The position numbers and the translations under genes were made by a program. Positions 1 through 7,739 of a stretch of 64,000 bases of DNA are shown here, piece by piece. This DNA is from Sva-07 sp963741755 (GTDB lineage: Bacteria; Actinomycetota; Acidimicrobiia; Acidimicrobiales; Ilumatobacteraceae). The stretch spans positions 351,079 through 415,078 of the forward strand of contig CAVUJG010000001.1 in the NCBI GenBank assembly GCA_963741755.1, in the 5' to 3' direction. The notes under the pieces were generated by a model. That model was not told the origin of the DNA. It did no database searches and saw nothing but the letters and a program-made list of their open reading frames with translations. The stretch's first letter is position 1. Each line of letters starts with the position of its first letter.

Positions 1-1
1 T

Positions 2-433
2 TGGACGGTGACGGCGGTCGACTTCTCACAGGTGGGCCTCGACAAGGCACAGCGCCTCGCCGAGGATCACGGGGTCACGATCGCCACGGCGTGCGCCGAC
101 GCGACCACCTGGCAACCCGACGGTTCGGTCGATCTGGTCGTGCTTTCGTACCTGCAACTGCCGTCAGCGCAGCAACGAGTCGTGATGGAGCACGCAGCGA
201 CCTGGCTCGCTGCGGGCGGCACGCTGTTCGTGATCGCCCACGACCGCTCGAACGTCGAACACGGCCATGGCGGACCGCCATCGCCCGACGTCTGCTACAC
301 CGTCGAGGAATCCGTCGCCGCCCTCGACACGTTGGACATCCTCACTGCCGAGGTCGTCGAGCGCCACGTCGACACGCCCGACGGCATGAAGACAGCTCTC
401 GACACGCTGGTCATCGCACGACGGCCGCTCTGA
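2..433 (+). CDS. Class I SAM-dependent methyltransferase, 5' end outside the window
   Basis: The reading frame is open from the first bases and stops at 433. The visible 143 or so residues are the C-terminal half of a class I methyltransferase of the TehB/UbiE type: an acidic strand end (ATACADATTW), a central strand VDLVVLSYLQLP, then a helix and strand AAGGTLFVIAHD that match the post-motif II/III part of the Rossmann fold. The glycine-rich SAM motif I must lie upstream of base 1. A GTG at 8 could act as a start but would leave a protein without a cofactor site, so the gene is treated as truncated by the window edge. Its last 23 bases overlap the convergent end of purK. Substrate unknown. 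Confidence 0.7.
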   Translation, partial: WTVTAVDFSQVGLDKAQRLAEDHGVTIATACADATTWQPDGSVDLVVLSYLQLPSAQQRVVMEHAATWLAAGGTLFVIAHDRSNVEHGHGGPPSPDVCYTVEESVAALDTLDILTAEVVERHVDTPDGMKTALDTLVIARRPL

Positions 434-1547
434 GTTCCAACGCACGGGCGACCGCCAGATTGGTAGCGGCGGCCGTCACGGTCAGGTGGCCCATCTTGCG
501 ACCGGGCCGAGCCTCGCGTTTGCCGTAGAGGTGCAGTTTCGCGTTCGGGTCGTCGAGCACGACGGTCCAGTCGGGATCACCGCCGTCCCACAGATCGCCG
601 AGCAGGTTGACCATCGCGATCGCCGGCGCAGTCATCGACGTCGACCCGAGCCCCAGACCACACACTGCTCGAACCTGTTGCTCGTACTGACTGGTCACAC
701 TCGCGTCGAGCGTCCAGTGTCCGCTGTTGTGGGGACGAGGTGCGAGCTCGTTGACCAGCAGCTCGCCGTCGACCACGAAGAGTTCGACCGCGAGTACCCC
801 GACATAGGCGAGTGCATCGGCGATCGCCATCGCCACGCCGACCGCCCGGTCGGCGAGTTTCGCCGACACCATCGCCGGCACCGCTGAGACATCGAGGATG
901 CCGTCGACGTGGCGGTTCTCCGCGACCGGCCAGGCTTCGACGTCACCGGAGGCGGTACGGCCGACGATGACGCTGAGCTCGGTGTCGAGCACCAGGCGTT
1001 GTTCGACCACACACGCGACGCCGCCGAGTTCGGCCCAGGCCGCCAGCGTCTCGGCGACACCGGACACCGATCGTTGGCCCTTGCCGTCGTAGCCGAGTCG
1101 GGCCGTCTTGACGATCGCGCCGGGCGCGACCAGGTCCTCCTCGACGACCGGGTCGTCGCCGTCCAACACCTGGTAGCGACCGACGGGGAAGCCGTTCTCC
1201 ACCAGGAACCGCTTCTCGGCGACGCGGTCCTGCGCGATGCGAACCGCTTGCGGCCCCGGCGCGACGCGCACCGACTCGGCCAACTCGTCGAGGGTCGCCG
1301 CCGGTGGGTTCTCGAACTCGGTGGTGATGACGTCGCAGTCGAACGACAGGCGCCGCAGTGCGTCGGGGTCGTCGTACGCGGCAACGAGGTGTTCATGGGC
1401 GAGCAGGCCCGCCGGCGCCGACGGGTCGGGATCGAGCACGATCGTGCGGTAGCCCATCGAGGCCGCCGCCATCACGGCATAGCGACCGAGCTGACCACCC
1501 CCGAGAATCCCCAGCGTGGCCGGCGGCACGATCGCAGCGACGGTCAT
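411..1547 (-). CDS. purK: N5-carboxyaminoimidazole ribonucleotide synthase
   Basis: Cytosolic ATP-grasp enzyme of purine synthesis that uses ATP and bicarbonate to convert AIR to N5-CAIR. The 378-residue product starts MTVAAIVPPATLGILGGGQL, and the GILGGGQLG loop at the N-terminus is the PurK signature. The central IVKTARLGYDGKGQ (ATP-grasp loop), the VEQRLVLDTELSVIVGR segment and the late VNELAPRPHNSGHWT motif are also typical, and the length is normal. The ATG overlaps the purE stop by four bases (ATGA), so the two are almost certainly translated together from one message. A much longer open frame continues upstream in this frame through purE but has no PurK homology. Confidence 0.95.
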   Translation of the reverse strand: MTVAAIVPPATLGILGGGQLGRYAVMAAASMGYRTIVLDPDPSAPAGLLAHEHLVAAYDDPDALRRLSFDCDVITTEFENPPAATLDELAESVRVAPGPQAVRIAQDRVAEKRFLVENGFPVGRYQVLDGDDPVVEEDLVAPGAIVKTARLGYDGKGQRSVSGVAETLAAWAELGGVACVVEQRLVLDTELSVIVGRTASGDVEAWPVAENRHVDGILDVSAVPAMVSAKLADRAVGVAMAIADALAYVGVLAVELFVVDGELLVNELAPRPHNSGHWTLDASVTSQYEQQVRAVCGLGLGSTSMTAPAIAMVNLLGDLWDGGDPDWTVVLDDPNAKLHLYGKREARPGRKMGHLTVTAAATNLAVARALELRAAVVR

Positions 1548-2050
1548 GAATCGCTGAGCGGTCGAAGCTCCGACGCCGCCGCCGCGTCTCGACGTTCGGC
1601 GCGGTAGGCGGCGAGTGCCGACGCCAGCGCTGGGTCGTCGAGGGCGAGCATCGCCACCGCGAACAGCGCCGCATTGGTCGCTCCCGCGTCGCCGATCGCG
1701 AACGTTGCGACTGGCACACCGGCGGGCATCTGGACGATCGAGTACAGCGAGTCCTGCCCCGACAGGTGCCGTGATGCCACGGGCACGCCGAGCACCGGCA
1801 CGGTCGTCTTCGCAGCGAGCATGCCGGGCAGGTGCGCTGCTCCCCCAGCGCCGGCGATGATCGCTCGCAATCCCCGACCGGAGGCGTCCTCGGCATACGC
1901 AAACATCTCGTCGGGCATCCGGTGGGCGCTCACCACTCGCGCTTCGTGGGCAACGCCGAACGTCGCGAGCACCTCGACGGCCTTCGACATCGTCGGCCAG
2001 TCGCTCGACGACCCCATGACGACGCCGATGACGGGATCTGCTGCGGGCAC
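1544..2050 (-). CDS. purE: N5-carboxyaminoimidazole ribonucleotide mutase
   Basis: Catalyses the mutase step N5-CAIR to CAIR, directly after PurK. The 168-residue protein begins VPAADPVIGVVMGSSSDWPT at a GTG; the GSSSDWPTM loop is the PurE substrate-phosphate loop. SAHRMPDEM (catalytic His), GAGGAAHLPGMLA and the GVPV-SQDSLYSIVQMP stretch are all in place. Length is normal for class I PurE, with a short alanine-rich tail. It is the first gene of a purE-purK pair and follows the large membrane protein gene after a 32-base gap, so it may be part of a longer minus-strand transcript. Confidence 0.95.
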   Translation of the reverse strand: MPAADPVIGVVMGSSSDWPTMSKAVEVLATFGVAHEARVVSAHRMPDEMFAYAEDASGRGLRAIIAGAGGAAHLPGMLAAKTTVPVLGVPVASRHLSGQDSLYSIVQMPAGVPVATFAIGDAGATNAALFAVAMLALDDPALASALAAYRAERRDAAAASELRPLSDS

Positions 2051-2082
2051 GTGCGCAGCGTACGCGGTCGAAGGCCGCAGGG

Positions 2083-4491
2083 TCAGACCAACTGGCGGCG
2101 TTCACTCACCTTGAGCGCGAAGTATCCCGGGATCGTCGGGAACCAGAAGTTGATCAGGCGAAAGAGCAGCACCACTGCCCAGGCGGTGGCGTCGTCGACG
2201 GCTGCGCCGGTCAACATGAACACCAGCGCCGCTTCGATCGCTCCGACGCCACCCGGTGTCGGCACGGCCGAGGCCACGGTGTTGGCCACCATGTACAACG
2301 CGCCGAGTTCGACGAAGGCGAGGTCGACGTCGAACGCTCGACAGGACCACACGAACGCCAGGATCGTCGAGAGCTTCGCGAACGCCTGGCCGCCGAACAG
2401 CAAGGAGAGCTTCGACGGGCGACGGGCGAGTTCGCCGAAGTCGGCTTTGATCTTGGTGAGCGTCGACGTGAGAAACCCCACGAACCAGCGCCGGAGCTTG
2501 GGCGCTGCGGCGATCACGACCGCGGCGATGAGGATCGCGATCGCGAACACCGCCACGATCGAGAAGTCCGGACCGCTGCCCGTCAGATCCAGTCCACCGG
2601 TTGGATCTGCGCTCGCCACGACGACGAAGAACACGAAGAAGACCACCTGGATCACGCCACTGGCCACCGAGGTCAACCCGATCGCCGCTGTCGCGACGGT
2701 GCCGTCGGTCCCGCCCTTCTGGAGATAGCGAATGCGCATCGCCATACCACCGGCATTCATCGGGGTGAAACGGTTCAGGAACGACTGACCGAACATCACG
2801 ATCGTCGCCTCGCCCAGCGCGATCGGGCGAACGACCGAACCCGACAGCGACATCGCACCACCCACCGTGCCGAGCAACGTGACGATCACGATCGGCACGA
2901 CCCACACCCAGTCGAGCCCCGACATCGTGTCGACGATCTCCGACCAGTTGCTCACGAGCGTCAGGAGGAAGAACGCGAGGACAGCGAATCCGACCCAGCT
3001 GACCGCCTTGGTGACGCTGATCCGTTCGAGTTCGGCCAGCTCGACCGCATCGACATCGAGCCGCGCTTGGAGCCCGGTGCGGAGGTCGTCGACGAAGTGT
3101 CTCGGCTTCTTCGCTTCGCGACGGGCGTGTGCAGGAAGCGCGGGGAGCTGGACGAACGGCAACGTCGCCGCGAGATCGTGGACGTCGACACTGCGGATTG
3201 CCGCGTCGAGGGCACGATCGGCACCGACGAGAAGCGCCGACGTGACGAGCAGCTCGGCGCGATCCACGGCACGAGAGTCGGCGCTCGAGGCGAGGACGGC
3301 GGAATCGAGACCGACGATCGTGACCGTGTCGCCATCGACCACCAGATGATCCCGGCTCAGTGAACGGTGTGCGATCCGCGCGTCGTGGAGCAACCCGACC
3401 TGTCGCCACGCATCGTCGAGCGCGGCGTCGCTGATCTCATCGCCGTCGAGATCGCCCATCGCCCGGCCGGGTGGGACCGACAGCGCAACGATCGCGCTGT
3501 CACGGTCGGTCGGAGCAACGCATTCGACCGTGGGGATCCGAACACCGGCGCGTTCGGCCATCGTGGTGTTCAGCGCGAGCTGCGCAGCGCGGACCCGTGG
3601 CTTGACCGACATGCGCTGCTCGTCGACGTCGCGCACTCGTATCGATCGCAGCACTCTCGAGAACAGCTCGAGGTCACGATCGTCCTGGTCGAGATAGATC
3701 ACCTCGATGGGGGCGCCATCCGCACGTCCGCGGTACGCACGGAGATGCCTCCCCGCGTGCTCGTCGCCCAATTCGTCGACCTCGAAGCCGGCGGCCGCGA
3801 GTCCGGCGCGCAGGGTTGCCGAGCCCGGACGTCGTTGCGGTGACCCGAATGCCACGAGCACGGCCGAGCCGACGGCGCTGCCGACGACCAGCGTGACCAG
3901 GATGCTGACGGGCGCCTGGGTCGCCGTGATCGCGCGCACGAATGCGGTGATCGCCACCGCGAGCCATGCAACCTTTCGCCAGGGCGCCGTCATCATCGGC
4001 GACGCAGCGGTCGTGCCGGCGACGAGCGCGGCAAGGTACGCGATCGACGGGAAGTCACTCGCAATGAAGGCACCGGACGGAAGATCGGCAATCGCCGTCG
4101 GTGGTGCTGCCCGATTGAGCCAGTCGGTCAGCACCAGCATGACGAGGCCACCGGCGACGCCTGCGCCGACGACGAGCAACGTGGCTGCACGTGTCTGGCG
4201 CCTGAACAGCCAGACCACGATCACCACGGGCACGATCAGGATCGTGAGTTGAGCGACGCCGACGAGGAGGTACCGCAGCGGCGTCGGCATCCTCGTGAAC
4301 AGCTCGATCAGGTCGGTCGAGATGTTGGTGAGCGCCGTCGGGAACGCTGCAGTCACGACGAGGACGACGACGAGTAACGCCAATCGGAGCGTCAAGCGGG
4401 CCACGTCGACCGGATGGCGTTGCCACTCGCGACGATCGCTCTCGCGCAGCGAGGCGTCGACGGTCGCGGTCACGGCTACAGCATGTACCAC
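2083..4491 (-). CDS. LPG-synthase/YbhN-type membrane protein with inert kinase-like middle domain
   Basis: An 802-residue membrane protein. Residues about 30-225 hold a set of hydrophobic segments. The middle (about 235-470) resembles a small-molecule or protein kinase fold, and the C-terminal 300 residues are the UPF0104 / lysylphosphatidylglycerol synthase transmembrane region with motifs SFLNRFTPMNAGG and VPTPGGVGAIEAALV. In the kinase-like part the catalytic loop reads HRSLSRDHLVV and the metal loop IVGLDSA, so the usual HxD Asp, the Asn and the DFG motif are missing. It is therefore probably a pseudokinase. Family members move or modify lipids or isoprenoid-linked sugars, but the substrate here is unknown. 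The start is uncertain: GTG at 4491 or GTG at 4473. Confidence 0.8.
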   Translation of the reverse strand: MVHAVAVTATVDASLRESDRREWQRHPVDVARLTLRLALLVVVLVVTAAFPTALTNISTDLIELFTRMPTPLRYLLVGVAQLTILIVPVVIVVWLFRRQTRAATLLVVGAGVAGGLVMLVLTDWLNRAAPPTAIADLPSGAFIASDFPSIAYLAALVAGTTAASPMMTAPWRKVAWLAVAITAFVRAITATQAPVSILVTLVVGSAVGSAVLVAFGSPQRRPGSATLRAGLAAAGFEVDELGDEHAGRHLRAYRGRADGAPIEVIYLDQDDRDLELFSRVLRSIRVRDVDEQRMSVKPRVRAAQLALNTTMAERAGVRIPTVECVAPTDRDSAIVALSVPPGRAMGDLDGDEISDAALDDAWRQVGLLHDARIAHRSLSRDHLVVDGDTVTIVGLDSAVLASSADSRAVDRAELLVTSALLVGADRALDAAIRSVDVHDLAATLPFVQLPALPAHARREAKKPRHFVDDLRTGLQARLDVDAVELAELERISVTKAVSWVGFAVLAFFLLTLVSNWSEIVDTMSGLDWVWVVPIVIVTLLGTVGGAMSLSGSVVRPIALGEATIVMFGQSFLNRFTPMNAGGMAMRIRYLQKGGTDGTVATAAIGLTSVASGVIQVVFFVFFVVVASADPTGGLDLTGSGPDFSIVAVFAIAILIAAVVIAAAPKLRRWFVGFLTSTLTKIKADFGELARRPSKLSLLFGGQAFAKLSTILAFVWSCRAFDVDLAFVELGALYMVANTVASAVPTPGGVGAIEAALVFMLTGAAVDDATAWAVVLLFRLINFWFPTIPGYFALKVSERRQLV

Positions 4492-4527
4492 GACGTCGCC
4501 GGGCAGACGTATCCGACCCGCAGAAAC

Positions 4528-5775
4528 TCAGCCGAGAACGTCGCTGAGCGCGTCGACAGCCCGGTCGACGTCGTCGGGCGAGGTGTAGTGCACGAACGAC
4601 AGGCGAACGACGCCGCGATCGGGGTCGATGCCGAGCCCATCGAGGACACGCGCGGCGTAGTAGTGACCGGAGCTGGTCTGCACACCGCGTGCGACGAGTT
4701 CGTGCGCAACGTCCTGGGGGTCTCGGGTGAGCGGGCTGAACGCGACGGTCGGGCAGCGATGCCCGATGACGGCATCGAGCGTGGCGGGGCCGAGCAGCCG
4801 GACATCGTCGCGACCGGCCAGCGCGTCCAGCAGACGTGGGGTCAGCGAGTCCTCGTGAGCACGCCACAGTGCCGACGCACCAGCGGACGCGGCGTGCAGG
4901 TCGTCGCTCGCCGATCCGCCGTGGTGACGATGCAGTACTTCGACGTAGTCGAGCACCGCTCCCGCTGATGCGACCTGAGCGTGATCGGGACCGGCCGGGT
5001 TGAGGCGCTTGTCGGTCACGCTGTCGTTGAAGAAGTGGCTCTGGTTGGGCAGCTCTGCCATCAGCCCGGCGCGCACGACCATCAGGCCCTGGTGCACCGA
5101 GTAGGTCTTGTAGAGACTGAAAAGGTAGACGTCGGCGCCGATCGCCGCGACGTCGGGCAGCGAGTGCGGGGCGAACGACACACCGTCGACGATCACCCGT
5201 GCGCCGACTGCATGTGCCAACTGTGTGATGCGCGTGACGTCGTTCTCCGAACCGACGATGTTCGATGCGTGCGGGACGGTGACGAGCCCGGTTCGCTCGC
5301 TGAGCATCGCCTCGAAGTCAGCGATGTCGAGCAGCCCGGTGTCGGGATCGATCCGCCATTCCTTGATCGTGCAGCCGACCCGTTCGGCAGCTCGTCGGAT
5401 CGCGCCGGTGTTGGCCTCGTGGTCCTGGTTGGTGACGATCACCTCGTTGCCGGCCTCCAGCACGTCGGCGAAGGCGTAGGCGAGCACGTAGGTGTTCGCC
5501 GACGTCGATGGGCCGAACACCACCTCGCGAGCTTCGACGCCGAGCGCTTCGGCCCACCGCTCGCGTGAGCGATCCATCAGTTCGCCTGCGCGCGCCGACG
5601 ACTCGAACTCGCTGTACGGCTGCACCTTCAGATCCGTGTAGTACTCGTGCATCGCGTCGATGGTCTGGCGACAGGCGAACGATCCGCCGGCGTTCTCGAA
5701 GAACGACTGGCCATCGTTGATCGGGCGACCGAACGCAGGAAACTGGGAGCGGACGAAGTCGAGATCGAGCTGCAC
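4528..5775 (-). CDS. Aminotransferase class V (cysteine desulfurase-like)
   Basis: PLP-dependent fold-type I enzyme of about 415 residues. It has the N-terminal FENAGGSFACRQTIDAM segment, FGPSTSANTYVLAYAFADV, the strand ARVIDGVSFAPHSLPDVAAI (interrupted by a valine), and SLYKTYSVHQG with the PLP-binding lysine. C-terminal SSGHYYAARVLDGLGIDP and VRLSFVHYTS are typical of the SufS/NifS-like branch that lacks the desulfurase cysteine loop, so kynureninase-like or amino-acid lyase activity is as likely as desulfuration. The GTG at 5775 (VQLDLDFVRSQFPAF) is preferred; an open frame extends to 6039 but its extra residues show no family similarity and run through the divergent promoter region. Divergent from a D-threonine aldolase-like gene, sharing an inverted repeat. 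Confidence 0.8.
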   Translation of the reverse strand: MQLDLDFVRSQFPAFGRPINDGQSFFENAGGSFACRQTIDAMHEYYTDLKVQPYSEFESSARAGELMDRSRERWAEALGVEAREVVFGPSTSANTYVLAYAFADVLEAGNEVIVTNQDHEANTGAIRRAAERVGCTIKEWRIDPDTGLLDIADFEAMLSERTGLVTVPHASNIVGSENDVTRITQLAHAVGARVIVDGVSFAPHSLPDVAAIGADVYLFSLYKTYSVHQGLMVVRAGLMAELPNQSHFFNDSVTDKRLNPAGPDHAQVASAGAVLDYVEVLHRHHGGSASDDLHAASAGASALWRAHEDSLTPRLLDALAGRDDVRLLGPATLDAVIGHRCPTVAFSPLTRDPQDVAHELVARGVQTSSGHYYAARVLDGLGIDPDRGVVRLSFVHYTSPDDVDRAVDALSDVLG

Positions 5776-5807
5776 ACCCTCACGGTAACTGCGAGCGTGT
5801 CCTGCCG

Positions 5808-5854
5808 TTCTCGTGAACAACTGCGCGTCCTGAGCGCGGACTTGTTCACGAGAA
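5808..5854. promoter_or_regulatory. Inverted repeat between divergent PLP-enzyme genes, probable operator
   Basis: Two perfect 13-base arms, TTCTCGTGAACAA at 5808-5820 and its exact complement at 5842-5854, are separated by 21 bases. The left arm together with the preceding G also contains GTTC-N4-GAAC, a small dyad of its own. The element lies between the two divergent start codons (5775 and 5882), which is the expected place for an operator controlling both genes. It has no T-run, so a terminator is unlikely. Confidence 0.6.
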
Positions 5855-5881
5855 TGGGGGGTGGACGGCCATGATGGGGCG

Positions 5882-6895
5882 ATGACCGCCGATCCATCGT
5901 CCACCTCCGAGCTGACCACGCCTGCGTTGCTGATCGACGTCGCGACGTTCGACCGCAACCTGGCGGCGATGGATGCGGTGCTCCCCGGGGCGAAGCTGCG
6001 TCCGCACGTCAAGGCGTTCAAGTCGACCGACATGGCCAAGCGGCTCGACGCCGACGGGCATCACGGCTTCTGCGCGGCAACGCCGCGTGAGATCGAGGGT
6101 CTGGTGGCGGCCGGGCTGACCGACGACCTCCTGCTCGCGAACGAGACGCTCGACGCGGCCCGTCTCGGCGCGCTCGCCGACCGGGCGAACATCACCGTGG
6201 CGATCGACTCCGACGAGACGCTCGACGCGGCGATCGCCGGCGGCGTGCGATCGGTACTCGTCGACGTCGACGTCGGTCTCCCCCGCTGTGGCTGCGATGT
6301 CGAGGACTCGGCCCGACTCGCCGATCGTGCCCGCTCCGCCGGGCTCGACGTGCGCGGCGTGATGGGCTACGAGGGCCACCTGATGATGGTCCACGACCGT
6401 GACACGAAACGCGAGAAGGTCGAAGCGGCGATGGCGATCCTGCTCCAGGCGCACGAACTGGTCGGCGGTGACGTGGTGTCGGGCGGCGGCACCGGCACCT
6501 GGGACCTCAATACGTGGTGCACCGAGATCCAGGCCGGTTCGTACACGCTGATGGACACGCAGTACGACGAACTCGAGTCGCCGTTCGAGAAGGCGCTGTC
6601 GGTGCTCGCCACGGTGATCTCGGTGAGCGCGAAGGGCTGGATCATCGCAGACTGCGGGCTCAAGGCGCTCGGGATGGACCACGGCAATCCGTCGTGGGAC
6701 GATGGCGACGTCTTCTTCTGCTCCGACGAACACATCACGTTGGCGCCGAGGGAACTGAGCGACTGGAAGGTCGGCGATCGCGTCCGAATCTGGCCATCGC
6801 ACGTCGACCCCACTGTCGCCCGCCACGAACAGTTCTGGATGGTCGAGGGCGACACGATCCGCGACCGCTGGCCGATCGACCTGCGACATTGGTGA
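5882..6895 (+). CDS. D-threonine aldolase / D-serine dehydratase-like PLP enzyme
   Basis: A 337-residue fold-type III (alanine racemase-like) PLP protein. The N-terminus TPALLIDVATFDRNLAAM and RPHVKAFKS carry the barrel start and the PLP lysine. GVMGYEGHLM and the VVSGGGTGTW loop (phosphate binding) follow. Near the C-terminus WPSHVDPTVARHE supplies the His-x-Asp pair that binds the divalent metal in D-threonine aldolases (D-serine dehydratases usually have His-x-Cys), so an aldolase acting on D-3-hydroxy amino acids is favoured. The ATG at 5882 is used; an in-frame GTG at 5861 is possible. Divergent from the class V aminotransferase gene, suggesting a joint amino-acid degradation role. Confidence 0.8.
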   Translation: MTADPSSTSELTTPALLIDVATFDRNLAAMDAVLPGAKLRPHVKAFKSTDMAKRLDADGHHGFCAATPREIEGLVAAGLTDDLLLANETLDAARLGALADRANITVAIDSDETLDAAIAGGVRSVLVDVDVGLPRCGCDVEDSARLADRARSAGLDVRGVMGYEGHLMMVHDRDTKREKVEAAMAILLQAHELVGGDVVSGGGTGTWDLNTWCTEIQAGSYTLMDTQYDELESPFEKALSVLATVISVSAKGWIIADCGLKALGMDHGNPSWDDGDVFFCSDEHITLAPRELSDWKVGDRVRIWPSHVDPTVARHEQFWMVEGDTIRDRWPIDLRHW

Positions 6896-6950
6896 GATTG
6901 AACCGGCGAGCGCCAAGGAACCCGCGCTCCGTTTCGGACGTCAGACTCCC

Positions 6951-7652
6951 ATGGGTAGTCGAGCACTCACATTGACATTCGTCGCGGTCGTCGCGGTGAC
7001 CTCCTGCGGCGTCGACGCCGACGACGACGCCGGTGCACCCTCTACGGAGCCGATCGCCAGCGTGGTCGACTTGCCGCAGCTCGACGGCGGGTGGTCAGTC
7101 GACGACCTGACCGTCAACGGCGAGCGGATCGAACTGGACGCCGCGTGGCCGGTCACGCTCACCATCGAGGGCGAAGCGATCAGCGGGATCGCCGCATGCA
7201 ACCGCTTCATCGGATCGATCGACGCGTCGAGTGCGGCGGGAGGCGGCAGTTTCGTGGTCTCGGATCTCAGCTGGACCGAGATGGGCTGTGATCAGTCAGC
7301 GATGGAGATCGAGCAGTCGTTCCTGACAGCGCTGCAGGTGGTCGACTCCTACGAGGCTGCCGATGGGCTGTACGTCACCGCCCGCGGCGTCGGCACCGGC
7401 TTCCATCTCGTGCGGGCCGACCGTGGCGCGACGTTGCAGCCAAACGACGACACCGACGTCAACGGGGCGAACGTGTCGATGCCTTCGCCGACCGAGGACC
7501 TCGATCCTGGCGGCGGCGACCTGGACGGTGGGGGCGGCTACCTCTCCACCGACACCCTTGCGAGCTTCACCGACGACCAGGATGTGCTCGAACGCGCTCG
7601 ACTCGGCGCGGAGGGGCCGTACTACGAGGTCGCCGTCTTGCAGTCGGTCTGA
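6951..7652 (+). CDS. META-domain (HslJ-like) lipoprotein
   Basis: A 233-residue secreted protein. The N-terminus LTFVAVVAVTSCGVD is a lipoprotein signal with the lipid-attachment Cys at residue 19. From about residue 45 it has the META/DUF306 pattern: GGWSVDDLTVNGERIEL, VTLTIEGEAISGIAACNRF, then LSWTEMGCDQSAMEIEQSFL and a VDSYEAADGLYVTA strand pair. The paired Cys in GIAACN and EMGCDQ are typical. The C-terminal 60 residues are Gly/Asp-rich and unrecognised. META proteins are linked to stress tolerance, but function is unproven. It starts 55 bases after the upstream enzyme gene. Confidence 0.75.
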   Translation: MGSRALTLTFVAVVAVTSCGVDADDDAGAPSTEPIASVVDLPQLDGGWSVDDLTVNGERIELDAAWPVTLTIEGEAISGIAACNRFIGSIDASSAAGGGSFVVSDLSWTEMGCDQSAMEIEQSFLTALQVVDSYEAADGLYVTARGVGTGFHLVRADRGATLQPNDDTDVNGANVSMPSPTEDLDPGGGDLDGGGGYLSTDTLASFTDDQDVLERARLGAEGPYYEVAVLQSV

Positions 7653-7739
7653 GCGCTGACAACGCAGCCACCAGTGGAGGAGTCCGCCGTCGAGTTGCTC
7701 TCTCTCGACACGGCCATCGACTGGTCGTGGAGGCTCGGT

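Noticed and set aside
5808..5854. Ends of an insertion sequence
   Set aside because: Only 21 bases separate the arms, no transposase is present and no flanking target duplication is seen; an operator fits better.
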